This document shows, piece by piece, positions 1 to 6,673 of a stretch of DNA of 10,433 bases (the first letter of the stretch is position 1; every line of letters begins with the position of its first letter). Source of the DNA: Candidatus Desantisiibacteriota bacterium (GTDB lineage Bacteria > JACRDZ01). The position numbers and the translations under genes are program-made. The notes beneath the pieces are model-generated. The model was given only the letters and a program-made list of their open reading frames with translations. It searched no databases and was not told the DNA's origin. The stretch spans positions 2,174 through 12,606 of the forward strand of contig JACQWU010000123.1 in the NCBI GenBank assembly GCA_016209155.1. Direction: 5' to 3'.

Positions 1-502
1 TAGTTACAGATTGCGATAATGCAAGCGGACTACCCATAGCAAGAACATAATCTCCGACTTTTACTTTTTCAGAGTCACCAAATTCCGCTTTAGGAAACGT
101 ATGATTTTTTTCATTTTTTAATTTAATTATTGCTATATCAGCCAGAGGATCTGTACCTATAAGCTCAGCTTCAATTTCTTCTTTATTTGTCAATGTACAA
201 CTAATATATGTTGTTTTACCTGCAACATGATGATTTGTGATTACATATCCAAGAGAGTTGATAATAACACCGCTGCCGGCAGATTCACGCTTGATTTCTC
301 TACCGTCTTCATAACTGGTTGAAACAACATGAATTCTTACAAGAGCAGGTTTTACTTTATCTATTGCATTATTCATAAGAATTTTAACATTCGGAGGAAT
401 AGATTCATTAGAGACATTCTTATTTATGCCTGCACATGAAAAAATAAATAATATAATAAATGATAATATTACAAAATTTATAAAACAAACTTTATTTCTC
501 AA
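1..502 (-). CDS. HtrA/DegP-like trypsin-fold serine protease, putative lipoprotein (3' part beyond window)
   Basis: Extracytoplasmic serine protease of the HtrA/DegP type, which degrades or senses misfolded envelope proteins; only the first 167 residues are in the window. The start is TTG at 502, with AAAAGGAG eight bases upstream (518-511). Residues 7-22 are hydrophobic and are followed by Cys23 in the context IFSC, a plausible lipobox, so the protein is probably lipid-anchored. The protease domain shows the family pattern: VITNHHVAG around residue 91 (His92 aligns with the catalytic histidine), DPLADIAIIKL at 118-128 (Asp122 aligns with the catalytic aspartate), then GDSEKVKVGDYVLAMGSP at 142-159. 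The serine motif and any PDZ domains lie off the left edge, so the HtrA subfamily and PDZ number are unknown. It has its own likely promoter and is separated by 275 bp from nrdD upstream. Confidence 0.88.
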   Translation of the reverse strand, partial: MRNKVCFINFVILSFIILFIFSCAGINKNVSNESIPPNVKILMNNAIDKVKPALVRIHVVSTSYEDGREIKRESAGSGVIINSLGYVITNHHVAGKTTYISCTLTNKEEIEAELIGTDPLADIAIIKLKNEKNHTFPKAEFGDSEKVKVGDYVLAMGSPLALSQSVT

Positions 503-777
503 CTGATTATCTCCTTTTAAATTTAAATATCAAAATCACATATAAAAAATAAAAATTATATTATATATGGAAATTTTAAAATATACAATCTACGATTTTT
601 TTGTATTGCCTGAGTGATGCATTTTTTTTCTCGCAATACATTAAAGTATAATTGCAATATTTTATATATTATTTAAAATGCTGTGTGAAGAGCAGATTTT
701 GCCTTTATATACTACCGGGGGCAATCAATTTTTAAATTTTAATTTGTCTTTTTGCCTTTTGATTTTTGCATTTTAAA
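503..777. other. AT-rich intergenic gap between nrdD and the HtrA-like gene
   Basis: This 275-bp gap contains no convincing ORF or RNA gene. Apart from the promoter at 560-588, the nrdD-proximal part (about 721-777) reads on the minus strand as an A-rich run of TGCAAAAATCAAAAGGC-like words. A weak imperfect hairpin, AAAAT GCT ... AGC AG ATTTT, lies at about 676-701. No GC-rich stem followed by a T-run was found after nrdD, so its terminator is not identified. Confidence 0.5.
560..588 (-). promoter_or_regulatory. Probable sigma-70-type promoter for the HtrA-like gene
   Basis: On the minus strand, TTGTAT (588-583) is followed after exactly 17 bases by a perfect TATAAT (565-560). This predicts a transcript starting near 553 with a leader of about 50 bases before the TTG start at 502. 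The region is very AT-rich, so chance matches are possible, but the spacing and the perfect -10 favour it. Confidence 0.5.
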
Positions 778-3228
778 TTATAGGTTTTTGCTTCTATAGC
801 GATCATGAAGTTCACCTATTTTCCCTTTGTTCCAGCTTGAAATTTTAGTGAAATAGCCGGTAATACGGGTGATCCCGTCCACGTTTACCGATCCGCAAAA
901 GCCGCACTCGCTTTTGAGTCCCCGTGTTGTTTTTCCGCAGTTATTGCATGCTGTAAATTCAGGAGAAAAAGCTATTTGAGCATTTTGACTGTTCCTAAAA
1001 GTTTTTATTACAAAATTTGCAATAGACAGCGGATCAGGATTTGATTCCCCGAGCCATATATGCGTAAGTGCTCCGGCTTCAATTAAATTATGGAAAAGAC
1101 CTTCGGTTATAACTCTGTCTATAGGATTTAGAGGATGCCCCACATTTAAATAAGTAGAGTTAGTATAATATATTTCTTTATTATCAATGTTTCCTTTAAC
1201 TACTTTTTTGGTTTGGTTCGGCCAGTGTTCCATATCCAGTTTGCTGAAACGATAAGCTGTTGACTCAGCAGGAGTCTGTTCAAGTACAAAGCGCATATTA
1301 TATTTTTTTGAAAGTTCATCTGCTTTAAGTTTCATGCCGGCTATAATCTTAAGCCCAAATTTTATTGCATCTCTTGATTCATGCAGTTCCTGCCCAATAT
1401 GAAACTGTACCATTTCATTTAATCCCAGCATTCCTATAAGATAAGTAACACGGTGCATGCGTAGATATGGCGACCCGTCTGTTTTCATGGTCAGCATCGC
1501 AAGAGGTCCCTTATTATCTAAAGCGAGTATTTCTTCGATAAATTTCTTTTTTTCAAGATGCGCTTTTGCTGCCAGCTCCATCATATTATTTAGATTTTCA
1601 AATAGTTTGGTATCATTTTTATCAGCTTTATAAGCTATTCGGGGTAGATTTATAGTTATATTCTGTAGTGCGCAGTAACGCATACGCCATGGCTCATAGG
1701 CATCTTCAAGGTCGCTTTTTTCAAGTTTAAAACTGAGCCTGCAGCATTCAGATATTTTAGCGGTCTCCCCGCGGTCAAAAACAAAATATGTGTTGCCTTT
1801 TTCTGTTGCTATAGCTGAAATATGTTTCAAAAAATCTTCATGTCCCGGTGTCATAAAGAATTTCTCTGTAATATGAACCAGAGGTTTAGGGAAAAAGAAC
1901 GGTCTTCCTGCCGCATCTCCTTCTTTATATACATCAAATAATGCCCAGACAAAGCGCTGAGCCTCTTTTGAATAATCGGCATAAGTTTTCCCTGTATATT
2001 TTCCTCCGGGTCCTATTGCCGGCACTTTTTCGAAATGTCTTGGGATTTCCCAGTAAAGATTAATATCGCTGAATATAGCCTGCCCGCCCCTTGCCACTGC
2101 CTGTTGAGAGTATTCAAAAATCAGCATTTGAGCCAATTGTTTAAAATCTTTGTCGCTTAACCCTGAAAGAAACGGCGCGAAAAATATATTTACCGCATCC
2201 CAGCCGATAGCTCCTGCAAAATGCCCCTGCAATGCCGCTGACATTTTCAGCATCTGCGCAAGCAGTACATCAGGGTGTCTGGCAGGACCTGCAATTGAAA
2301 GCGCATTCGGCAGATTAAGTCCGAATTTTTTTATATATTCCAGGCTTTGACCCGAACAATAGGGTCTGTCTATAAAACCAAGATCATGCAGATGGATGTC
2401 TCCCAAACCGTGAGCTGTTGCAACGTCCGATGAACATACTTTTACAAGAGCAAATTCTTTTTTAATGCTTTCAGCAAGAGTCATATTGGTTGCTTCCGGA
2501 TTATGAGGTACATTCGCATTCTCTTTATTGGGATTTACAATAATCCTCTCTGCATCGAATAAAGGTACTCCGAGCCGTGAATGAAGATTTCTTTCTTTTT
2601 CAAAACCATATTCTATTAATTTTGCATTGACCATTTCGCGTATAAGAGGAGCGGTTATAGTCCGTATTTTAGAGTAAATTATCTGTTCTTCAACTTCATG
2701 ACTGATAAATTGTGCAATATTGGAAGAAAGTCCTGTTTCATGGATAAGCGCTGAAATTATTTTATGTTTATCCCAACCGACAATATCATCTTCACTTCTT
2801 CTTACAAAAAGACTTATATCAGTTGATTCTGCCGGGGAGGAAGTGTCAACTTCGGGGGCACTGCCTTCTTTCAGTTTGCGTATTTTATTGCGTTTATCAC
2901 GATAGAGAATGTATGCTTTTGCTGTTTTTGCATGTCCGGTCTCGATAAGTACTTTTTCTACGATGTCCTGTATTTCTTCAACACCCGGAACGAGGTCATT
3001 ATATTCTTTTTTTAAATAAAGAGATACTGCTTCCGCAAGTTCATCAGCTAAAAGCCTGTCTTCGCCGCCTACAGCCTGCGCAGCTTTAAATATAGCTTCG
3101 GCAATTTTTTTCTTATTAAATGAAACTATATCACCATTTCTTTTTTTTACGGAAGTTAAACTGTTTTTATCTGTATTTTTAGACATAAAAGGGAATGTCA
3201 CCAATTTATCATTGACATCTTTTTTCAT
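778..3228 (-). CDS. nrdD: Anaerobic (class III) ribonucleoside-triphosphate reductase NrdD with two ATP-cone domains
   Basis: Reduces ribonucleoside triphosphates to deoxyribonucleotides using an oxygen-sensitive glycyl radical; acts in the cytosol of anaerobically growing cells. The 816 residues hold a first ATP-cone (about 26-119, opening SVKKRNGDIVSFNKKKIAEAI) and a second, more divergent cone (about 138-230) that set allosteric activity. The catalytic barrel follows, with HGLGDIHLHD at 273-282, RPYCSG (Cys291, candidate catalytic cysteine) and SECCRLSF (Cys495/Cys496). The C-terminus has a four-cysteine zinc site (Cys761, 764, 775, 778) and the glycyl-radical motif RITGYF, radical residue Gly791. 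The ATG at 3228 is preceded by AGGAG with about a six-base gap. The radical-SAM activase NrdG, often encoded next to nrdD, is not in this window. Upstream lies a REPIN-like element. No frameshift or missing residue is seen. Confidence 0.97.
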   Translation of the reverse strand: MKKDVNDKLVTFPFMSKNTDKNSLTSVKKRNGDIVSFNKKKIAEAIFKAAQAVGGEDRLLADELAEAVSLYLKKEYNDLVPGVEEIQDIVEKVLIETGHAKTAKAYILYRDKRNKIRKLKEGSAPEVDTSSPAESTDISLFVRRSEDDIVGWDKHKIISALIHETGLSSNIAQFISHEVEEQIIYSKIRTITAPLIREMVNAKLIEYGFEKERNLHSRLGVPLFDAERIIVNPNKENANVPHNPEATNMTLAESIKKEFALVKVCSSDVATAHGLGDIHLHDLGFIDRPYCSGQSLEYIKKFGLNLPNALSIAGPARHPDVLLAQMLKMSAALQGHFAGAIGWDAVNIFFAPFLSGLSDKDFKQLAQMLIFEYSQQAVARGGQAIFSDINLYWEIPRHFEKVPAIGPGGKYTGKTYADYSKEAQRFVWALFDVYKEGDAAGRPFFFPKPLVHITEKFFMTPGHEDFLKHISAIATEKGNTYFVFDRGETAKISECCRLSFKLEKSDLEDAYEPWRMRYCALQNITINLPRIAYKADKNDTKLFENLNNMMELAAKAHLEKKKFIEEILALDNKGPLAMLTMKTDGSPYLRMHRVTYLIGMLGLNEMVQFHIGQELHESRDAIKFGLKIIAGMKLKADELSKKYNMRFVLEQTPAESTAYRFSKLDMEHWPNQTKKVVKGNIDNKEIYYTNSTYLNVGHPLNPIDRVITEGLFHNLIEAGALTHIWLGESNPDPLSIANFVIKTFRNSQNAQIAFSPEFTACNNCGKTTRGLKSECGFCGSVNVDGITRITGYFTKISSWNKGKIGELHDRYRSKNL

Positions 3229-3248
3229 TTACTTCTCCTGTTTTTACA

Positions 3249-3315
3249 TGTAGGGGTTCGATTCATCGAACCCGAAAAACGTTGAAAGATGGGCTTGATG
3301 AATCAAGCCCCTACA
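3249..3315. repeat. REPIN-like element: two inverted REP hairpins with GTAG feet
   Basis: A 67-bp element bounded by TGTAGGGG (3249-3256) and its inverse CCCCTACA (3308-3315). The left half forms a perfect hairpin, GGGTTCGAT / ATCGAACCC (3254-3273, 9-bp stem, TC between arms). The right half forms GGGCTTGAT / ATCAAGCCC (3291-3310, 9-bp stem, GA between arms). The halves are diverged inverted copies of one another. They differ at two stem base pairs, and both sides of each pair change together (T-A to C-G and C-G to T-A), so pairing is kept. A GTAG foot beside a palindrome is the hallmark described for REP sequences moved by RAYT transposases. It lies between the gpmI stop and the nrdD ribosome binding site and may also act as a transcript-stabilising or attenuating structure. 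No RAYT gene is in the window. Confidence 0.8.
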
Positions 3316-3322
3316 AATAAAA

Positions 3323-4701
3323 TTATAATTTAATCCATTGCAGCAAAGATTTCCCTGTCATTTCAGGAGGACAATCTATCCCGAATAATTTTAGAATTGT
3401 GGGAGCAATATCAGATAGCCTGCCTTTTTTAAGCTTGCAGTTTGAAAATTTTTCTCCAATAAGCAATAGTGGCACCATATTAGATGTATGAGCAGTATGA
3501 GGATTCAGAGTACCTGCCTCCAGCATTTGCTCCGCATTCCCATGGTCTCCTGTGATTAATATTATGCCGTTTATTTTCAACATTTCTTCAATAACCTTCC
3601 CCGCACATTTATCAACAACACTTATTGCTTTGCATGCCGCCTCGAGTATTCCTGTGTGCCCTACCATATCAGGATTAGCATAATTTAGTACTATAAGATT
3701 AAACTTTTTTTTACGTATGTCAATCCATTCCTGCTTATTACCTCTCCCAGATCATTATCTATATCCTCAGGAGGGTATGCAACAGGCAGTTTGAATGTTT
3801 CATCATATTGGCACATACAGGCAAAATATAAATTTTTAAAAATTTTATTGGGAAAAAAAGAAAAATCTATATTATTTATTGCTCTGGTAATCTGCCTTGC
3901 TCTGTCGGGTCTGAAATTAAAAAAAATGACACTGTCGGAATCATTTATTTTTCCGATAGGAATGCCTTTTTTATCAACTAGTACGGTTGGTTTTATAAAT
4001 TCATCATCTTCTTTTCGCTCATATCCTTCCTCTACCGCCTTTACTGCAGAAACTGCATTAAATCCTTTTCCGTTTACGAGAGTATCGTAAGCCTGCTTAA
4101 CCCGTTCCCAGCGGTTATCTCTGTCCATACCATAATAACGTCCGGTTACAGTTGCCACTTTGACATTCTTCATGTTTTTTATTTTATGATTTAAAATTGT
4201 AAAATATTTTAAAGCGGAGCGCGGAGACACATCACGGCCGTCTAAAAATGTATGTATGAAAATATTGGTGATTTCATGCTTATAAATTAAATCCAGAAGC
4301 GCAAATAAATGATCAATATGGCTGTGTACCCCGCCGTCAGAAAGAAGTCCTACTAAATGCAGAGCCGAATTGTTTCGTTTGGCATGAACAATGGCTTCCT
4401 GAAAAATAGGATTGTTAAAAAAACAGCCTTTTTTTATATCATGAGAAATTTTTGTAAGAGGCTGGTAAACTATTCTGCCGGCTCCAAGGTTAAGATGTCC
4501 TACTTCAGAATTCCCCATTTGCCTGTCAGGGAGTCCCACATCCTCACCTGAAGCTTTTATTTGTGTATGAGGATAATTTTTAATCAGTGAAGTAATTCGT
4601 GGAGTATGCGCAAGTTTGATAGCATTTCCTTCTTTTTGACGATTTATTCCCCATCCGTCCAAAATCAGCAGTAAAATATTTTTATTTTTTAATTTTTTCA
4701 T
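3323..4701 (-). pseudogene. gpmI: 2,3-bisphosphoglycerate-independent phosphoglycerate mutase, broken by internal deletion and frame change
   Basis: The intact enzyme interconverts 3- and 2-phosphoglycerate in glycolysis using two Mn ions and a phosphoserine. The first reading frame (4701-3691, 336 residues) starts well: ILLLILDGWG with metal ligand Asp15, GNSEVGH with the nucleophile Ser65, then GRYYAMDRDNRW-type residues and FFNFRPDRARQITRA. After GEVISRNG it runs out of frame and stops at TAG 3693-3691. The C-terminal part continues in the -1 frame (KKKFNLIVLNYANPD, then from ATG 3667 MVGHTG, TGDHGNAEQM and PHTAHTSN), retaining the other metal-binding Asp and His residues. About 55-60 residues normally between these parts are absent, including the ETEKYAH segment with a catalytic lysine. 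The start overlaps the MoxR stop (TAATG), with no strong ribosome site of its own, suggesting translational coupling. Most likely non-functional; an assembly error is the alternative. Confidence 0.88.
3704..3730 (-). other. Lesion site in gpmI: deletion junction and A8 homopolymer
   Basis: On the minus strand the upstream frame reads AAT GGA TTG ACA TAC GTA AAA AAA AGT. The frame needed downstream reads GAA TGG ATT GAC ATA CGT AAA AAA AAG TTT, one base earlier. In the second frame the residues IRKKKFN align with the IKSGKYD segment that precedes the NPDMVGHTG motif in the family, so that frame is genuine for several codons upstream of the A-run. The eight A residues (minus strand of 3705-3712) also form an A AAA AAA slippery heptamer in the upstream frame; a -1 slip there would join the two frames but would not restore the missing segment. 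Confidence 0.65.
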
Positions 4702-5705
4702 TATTTAGTATCAGACTGAGGTAATGGAATCGTTTCAAAAAGGCGTTCAATAATATTCATGCTGGTTATCCCATCCGCTTCCGCGTTAAAATTTGTTATA
4801 ATTCTATGCCTGAGCACAGAAGGTGCTGCTGCTTTAATATCTTCGCAGGATGCATTATATCTGCCGTGCATTATTGCGCGGGCTTTTCCCGCAAGAATAA
4901 GATATTGTGAAGCCCGCGGACTTGCACCCCATGATACCCACTTTCTAATGAAGTCCGGCGCATCTTTGCTTGACGGCCGTGAAGCGCGTACTATGCTTAC
5001 GGCATAATTTACGACATATGGAGCTATTGGAATTTTTCTTGTCAGCTCCTGGAGATGCATGATCTGTTCACCTGTAAGAACGGTTTTAATAGGAGCTTCA
5101 TAGGCGGAGGTATTAATCTGAGCAATTTTAATTTCCTCATTTTCTTCAGGATAATCAATCAAAATATTAAGCATAAATCTGTCAAGCTGAGCCTCAGGTA
5201 AAGGATATGTACCTTCCTGTTCAATGGGATTTTGTGTGGCAAGTACAAAAAACGGAGGAGGAAGCTTATATGTCTTCCCTGAAGCAGTAACACTGCTTTC
5301 CTGCATAGCTTCAAGTAAAGCTGATTGAGTTCTCGGCGGTGTACGATTAATTTCATCCGCCAGAATAATATTAGCAAAAATCGGTCCGTGAAGAAATTTA
5401 AAAGTTCTTTGTCCTGTATCAGGGTCTTCCTGAATTATATCTGTTCCTGTTATATCAGAAGGCATGAGGTCGGGAGTAAATTGGATTCGTTTATAATCAA
5501 GGCCTAAGGTTCTTGCAATAGTTTGAACCAGGAGTGTTTTCGCAAGCCCCGGAACACCAATTAAAAGGCAGTGTCCGCGTGAAAAAAGCGCAATAAGAAA
5601 TTCGTCAATAATTTTTTTTTGTCCAACAATGACTTTTTCTATTTCTTTTATTATTAATTCTCTTGCATCTTTTAATTCCTCTATTATTTTTAAATCATTT
5701 TTCAT
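4701..5705 (-). CDS. MoxR-family AAA+ ATPase
   Basis: MoxR ATPases are hexameric AAA+ chaperone-like proteins that usually help fold, insert metal into or activate partner proteins. The 334 residues match the family throughout: an N-terminal helix region ending VIVGQK (25-30), Walker A GVPGLAKT (50-57), QFTPDLMPSDITGTD (75-89), Walker B IILADE (113-118) followed by INRTPPRTQSALLEAMQE, sensor-1 region VLATQNPIEQEGTYPLPEAQ (154-173) and LDRF with arginine-finger Arg176, then the C-terminal lid domain with RASRPS and WVSWGASPRASQ. The ATG at 5705 is preceded by AAGGAG about 12 bases upstream, a rather long gap. Its stop codon overlaps the gpmI start by one base. The usual partners, a DUF58 protein and von Willebrand factor A proteins, are not adjacent, so its client is unknown. 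Confidence 0.95.
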   Translation of the reverse strand: MKNDLKIIEELKDARELIIKEIEKVIVGQKKIIDEFLIALFSRGHCLLIGVPGLAKTLLVQTIARTLGLDYKRIQFTPDLMPSDITGTDIIQEDPDTGQRTFKFLHGPIFANIILADEINRTPPRTQSALLEAMQESSVTASGKTYKLPPPFFVLATQNPIEQEGTYPLPEAQLDRFMLNILIDYPEENEEIKIAQINTSAYEAPIKTVLTGEQIMHLQELTRKIPIAPYVVNYAVSIVRASRPSSKDAPDFIRKWVSWGASPRASQYLILAGKARAIMHGRYNASCEDIKAAAPSVLRHRIITNFNAEADGITSMNIIERLFETIPLPQSDTK

Positions 5706-5731
5706 GAATTTAAATATCTCCTTCTGAGTAA

Positions 5732-6040
5732 TTATCTTTTTTCCTCTTTTATATCCGCTTGTTTTTTTAATTTATCCAGTTCTTCCATATAATTAAGCTG
5801 CAAATTGCTCAAAGTAACGTTAATTATATCCTGTTCCTGGATAGAAAGATTATTTTGAGTTTTTTCTTTTAGCATAAATATCATATCTAAAGTAGCTTTT
5901 GCCAGTTTTATATTTTTTTCTATTTTACCGTTTAATGGATTAATCGTTTTTCCCAATTGCTGCATAGCCATAGAAGACATAGAAAGCACAAGCTCAATAA
6001 AAAGGGCCCTATTTTTATTAGTTAGACCATTATTTTCCAT
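5732..6040 (-). CDS. DUF1844 family protein
   Basis: Small protein of 102 residues with no established function. It matches the DUF1844 pattern as I know it: a hydrophobic N-terminal helix (about 13-29, LFIELVLSMSSMAMQQLG), a short turn with NPLNGKIEKN (34-43), then LAKATLDMIFMLKEKTQNNLS (47-67), and a C-terminal amphipathic helix ending in LQLNYMEELDKLKKQ. It is probably all helical and cytosolic. The first helix is apolar enough for membrane or protein contact, but it is too short and too Met/Ser-rich to call a transmembrane segment. It sits 17 bases after the HIT gene and 26 bases before the MoxR gene on the same strand, so all three are probably co-transcribed. Confidence 0.82.
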   Translation of the reverse strand: MENNGLTNKNRALFIELVLSMSSMAMQQLGKTINPLNGKIEKNIKLAKATLDMIFMLKEKTQNNLSIQEQDIINVTLSNLQLNYMEELDKLKKQADIKEEKR

Positions 6041-6057
6041 GCATCTTTCCTTTTGTT

Positions 6058-6402
6058 TTATCCGGGGGGCCAGTCCATTTTTCTACCTCCAATAAGATGA
6101 TAATGTATATGATAGACAGCCTGTCCTCCGTCCTTATTACAGTTTAAAACTACTCTAAAACCATTTTCACTGCAGCCGGTATCTTTCGCAAGCTTGTTTA
6201 TAATCTTATGGATTTTAAAAATAAGGGAAGAATCATCCTCTGTAATATCGAGTATCGTTGATATGTGTTTTTTGGGAATTATAAGAATATGTATTTTTGC
6301 CTGAGGATTAATGTCTTCAATTGCTATAATTTCATTATCTTCATAAACGATTTTGCCGGGTATTTCTCTCTTTACTATTTTACAAAAAATACAATTTTCC
6401 AT
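6058..6402 (-). CDS. HIT-family nucleotide-binding hydrolase (HINT-like)
   Basis: Histidine-triad proteins of the HINT branch are small homodimeric hydrolases acting on purine nucleoside phosphoramidates and adenylated compounds. The 114 residues show a start-proximal CIFC (Cys4/Cys7, possible zinc ligands with His46), KIVYEDNEIIAIEDINPQAKIHILIIPKKHI (17-47), GFRVVLNCNKDGGQ (81-94) and the histidine triad HIHYHLIGG (His98, His100, His102), in which the middle histidine is the nucleophile. Length is typical and complete. The ATG at 6402 is preceded by AAGGGGG five bases upstream. It is the promoter-proximal gene of the minus-strand cluster HIT, DUF1844, MoxR, gpmI. I found no convincing -35/-10 pair for it in the divergent gap. 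Confidence 0.95.
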   Translation of the reverse strand: MENCIFCKIVKREIPGKIVYEDNEIIAIEDINPQAKIHILIIPKKHISTILDITEDDSSLIFKIHKIINKLAKDTGCSENGFRVVLNCNKDGGQAVYHIHYHLIGGRKMDWPPG

Positions 6403-6430
6403 TTTTCCCCCTTTTTAAAAATATCGGAGT

Positions 6431-6536
6431 AATGTCAAAAATTAACCACAGACCATAGAGAAAATCTTAAATATTAACTATGTTCTCCTCCTCTGTGCTC
6501 TCAAATTATTAATCTTTTTATACTGTTTTTGACATT
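6431..6536. repeat. MITE-like element with 11-bp perfect terminal inverted repeats
   Basis: AATGTCAAAAA (6431-6441) is mirrored exactly by TTTTTGACATT (6526-6536), bounding 106 bp with no ORF. Next to the left end is TTAACCACAGA (6442-6452); near the right end is CTCTGTGCTCTC (6491-6502), a degenerate inner inverted pair of the ACCACAGAG type. Each terminal repeat contains TTGACA reading outward, i.e. a consensus -35 hexamer at both edges. It occupies the gap between the divergent HIT and ftsH genes. No obvious target duplication flanks it, so it may be old or may be a regulatory inverted repeat and not a mobile element. Confidence 0.55.
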
Positions 6537-6557
6537 TTAAAATATAAACAAGATTAT
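6529..6557 (+). promoter_or_regulatory. Possible upstream promoter for ftsH using the element's outward -35
   Basis: TTGACA (6529-6534), a perfect -35 hexamer inside the right terminal repeat, is followed after 17 bases by GATTAT (6552-6557), four of six matches to the -10 consensus. The next bases are an alternating AT run (6554-6570) that could melt easily. It would give a leader of about 110 bases. It is weaker than the promoter at 6601-6629. Confidence 0.35.
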
Positions 6558-6600
6558 ATATATAATATATTTTATTTTTTGTCTATTGATTTTTTTGTAA

Positions 6601-6629
6601 TTGCAATGAAAAAATTATTATGGTATAAT
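6601..6629 (+). promoter_or_regulatory. ftsH: Promoter of ftsH with extended -10
   Basis: TTGCAA (6601-6606), a 17-base spacer, then a perfect TATAAT (6624-6629) preceded by TGG, giving an extended -10 (TGnTATAAT). Predicted start near 6636, about 38 bases before the TTG start of ftsH. This is the best promoter match in the window. Confidence 0.75.
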
Positions 6630-6673
6630 CAAAAAATTCTATTTAGTTTTTAACGAATTAAGGGGGTATAATT

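Noticed and set aside
715-757. GGCAA / TTGCC inverted repeat downstream of nrdD as a terminator
   Set aside because: Only five terminal base pairs with an AT-rich, poorly paired interior and no proper T-run after the stem.
2150-2905. Open frames on the plus strand inside nrdD (2150-2350 and 2720-2905)
   Set aside because: They lie antisense within a conserved gene, have no ribosome sites, and encode no recognisable protein.
3704-3713. Programmed -1 frameshift as the normal way to make GpmI
   Set aside because: A slip would join the frames but the protein would still lack the segment with a catalytic lysine; deletion is simpler.
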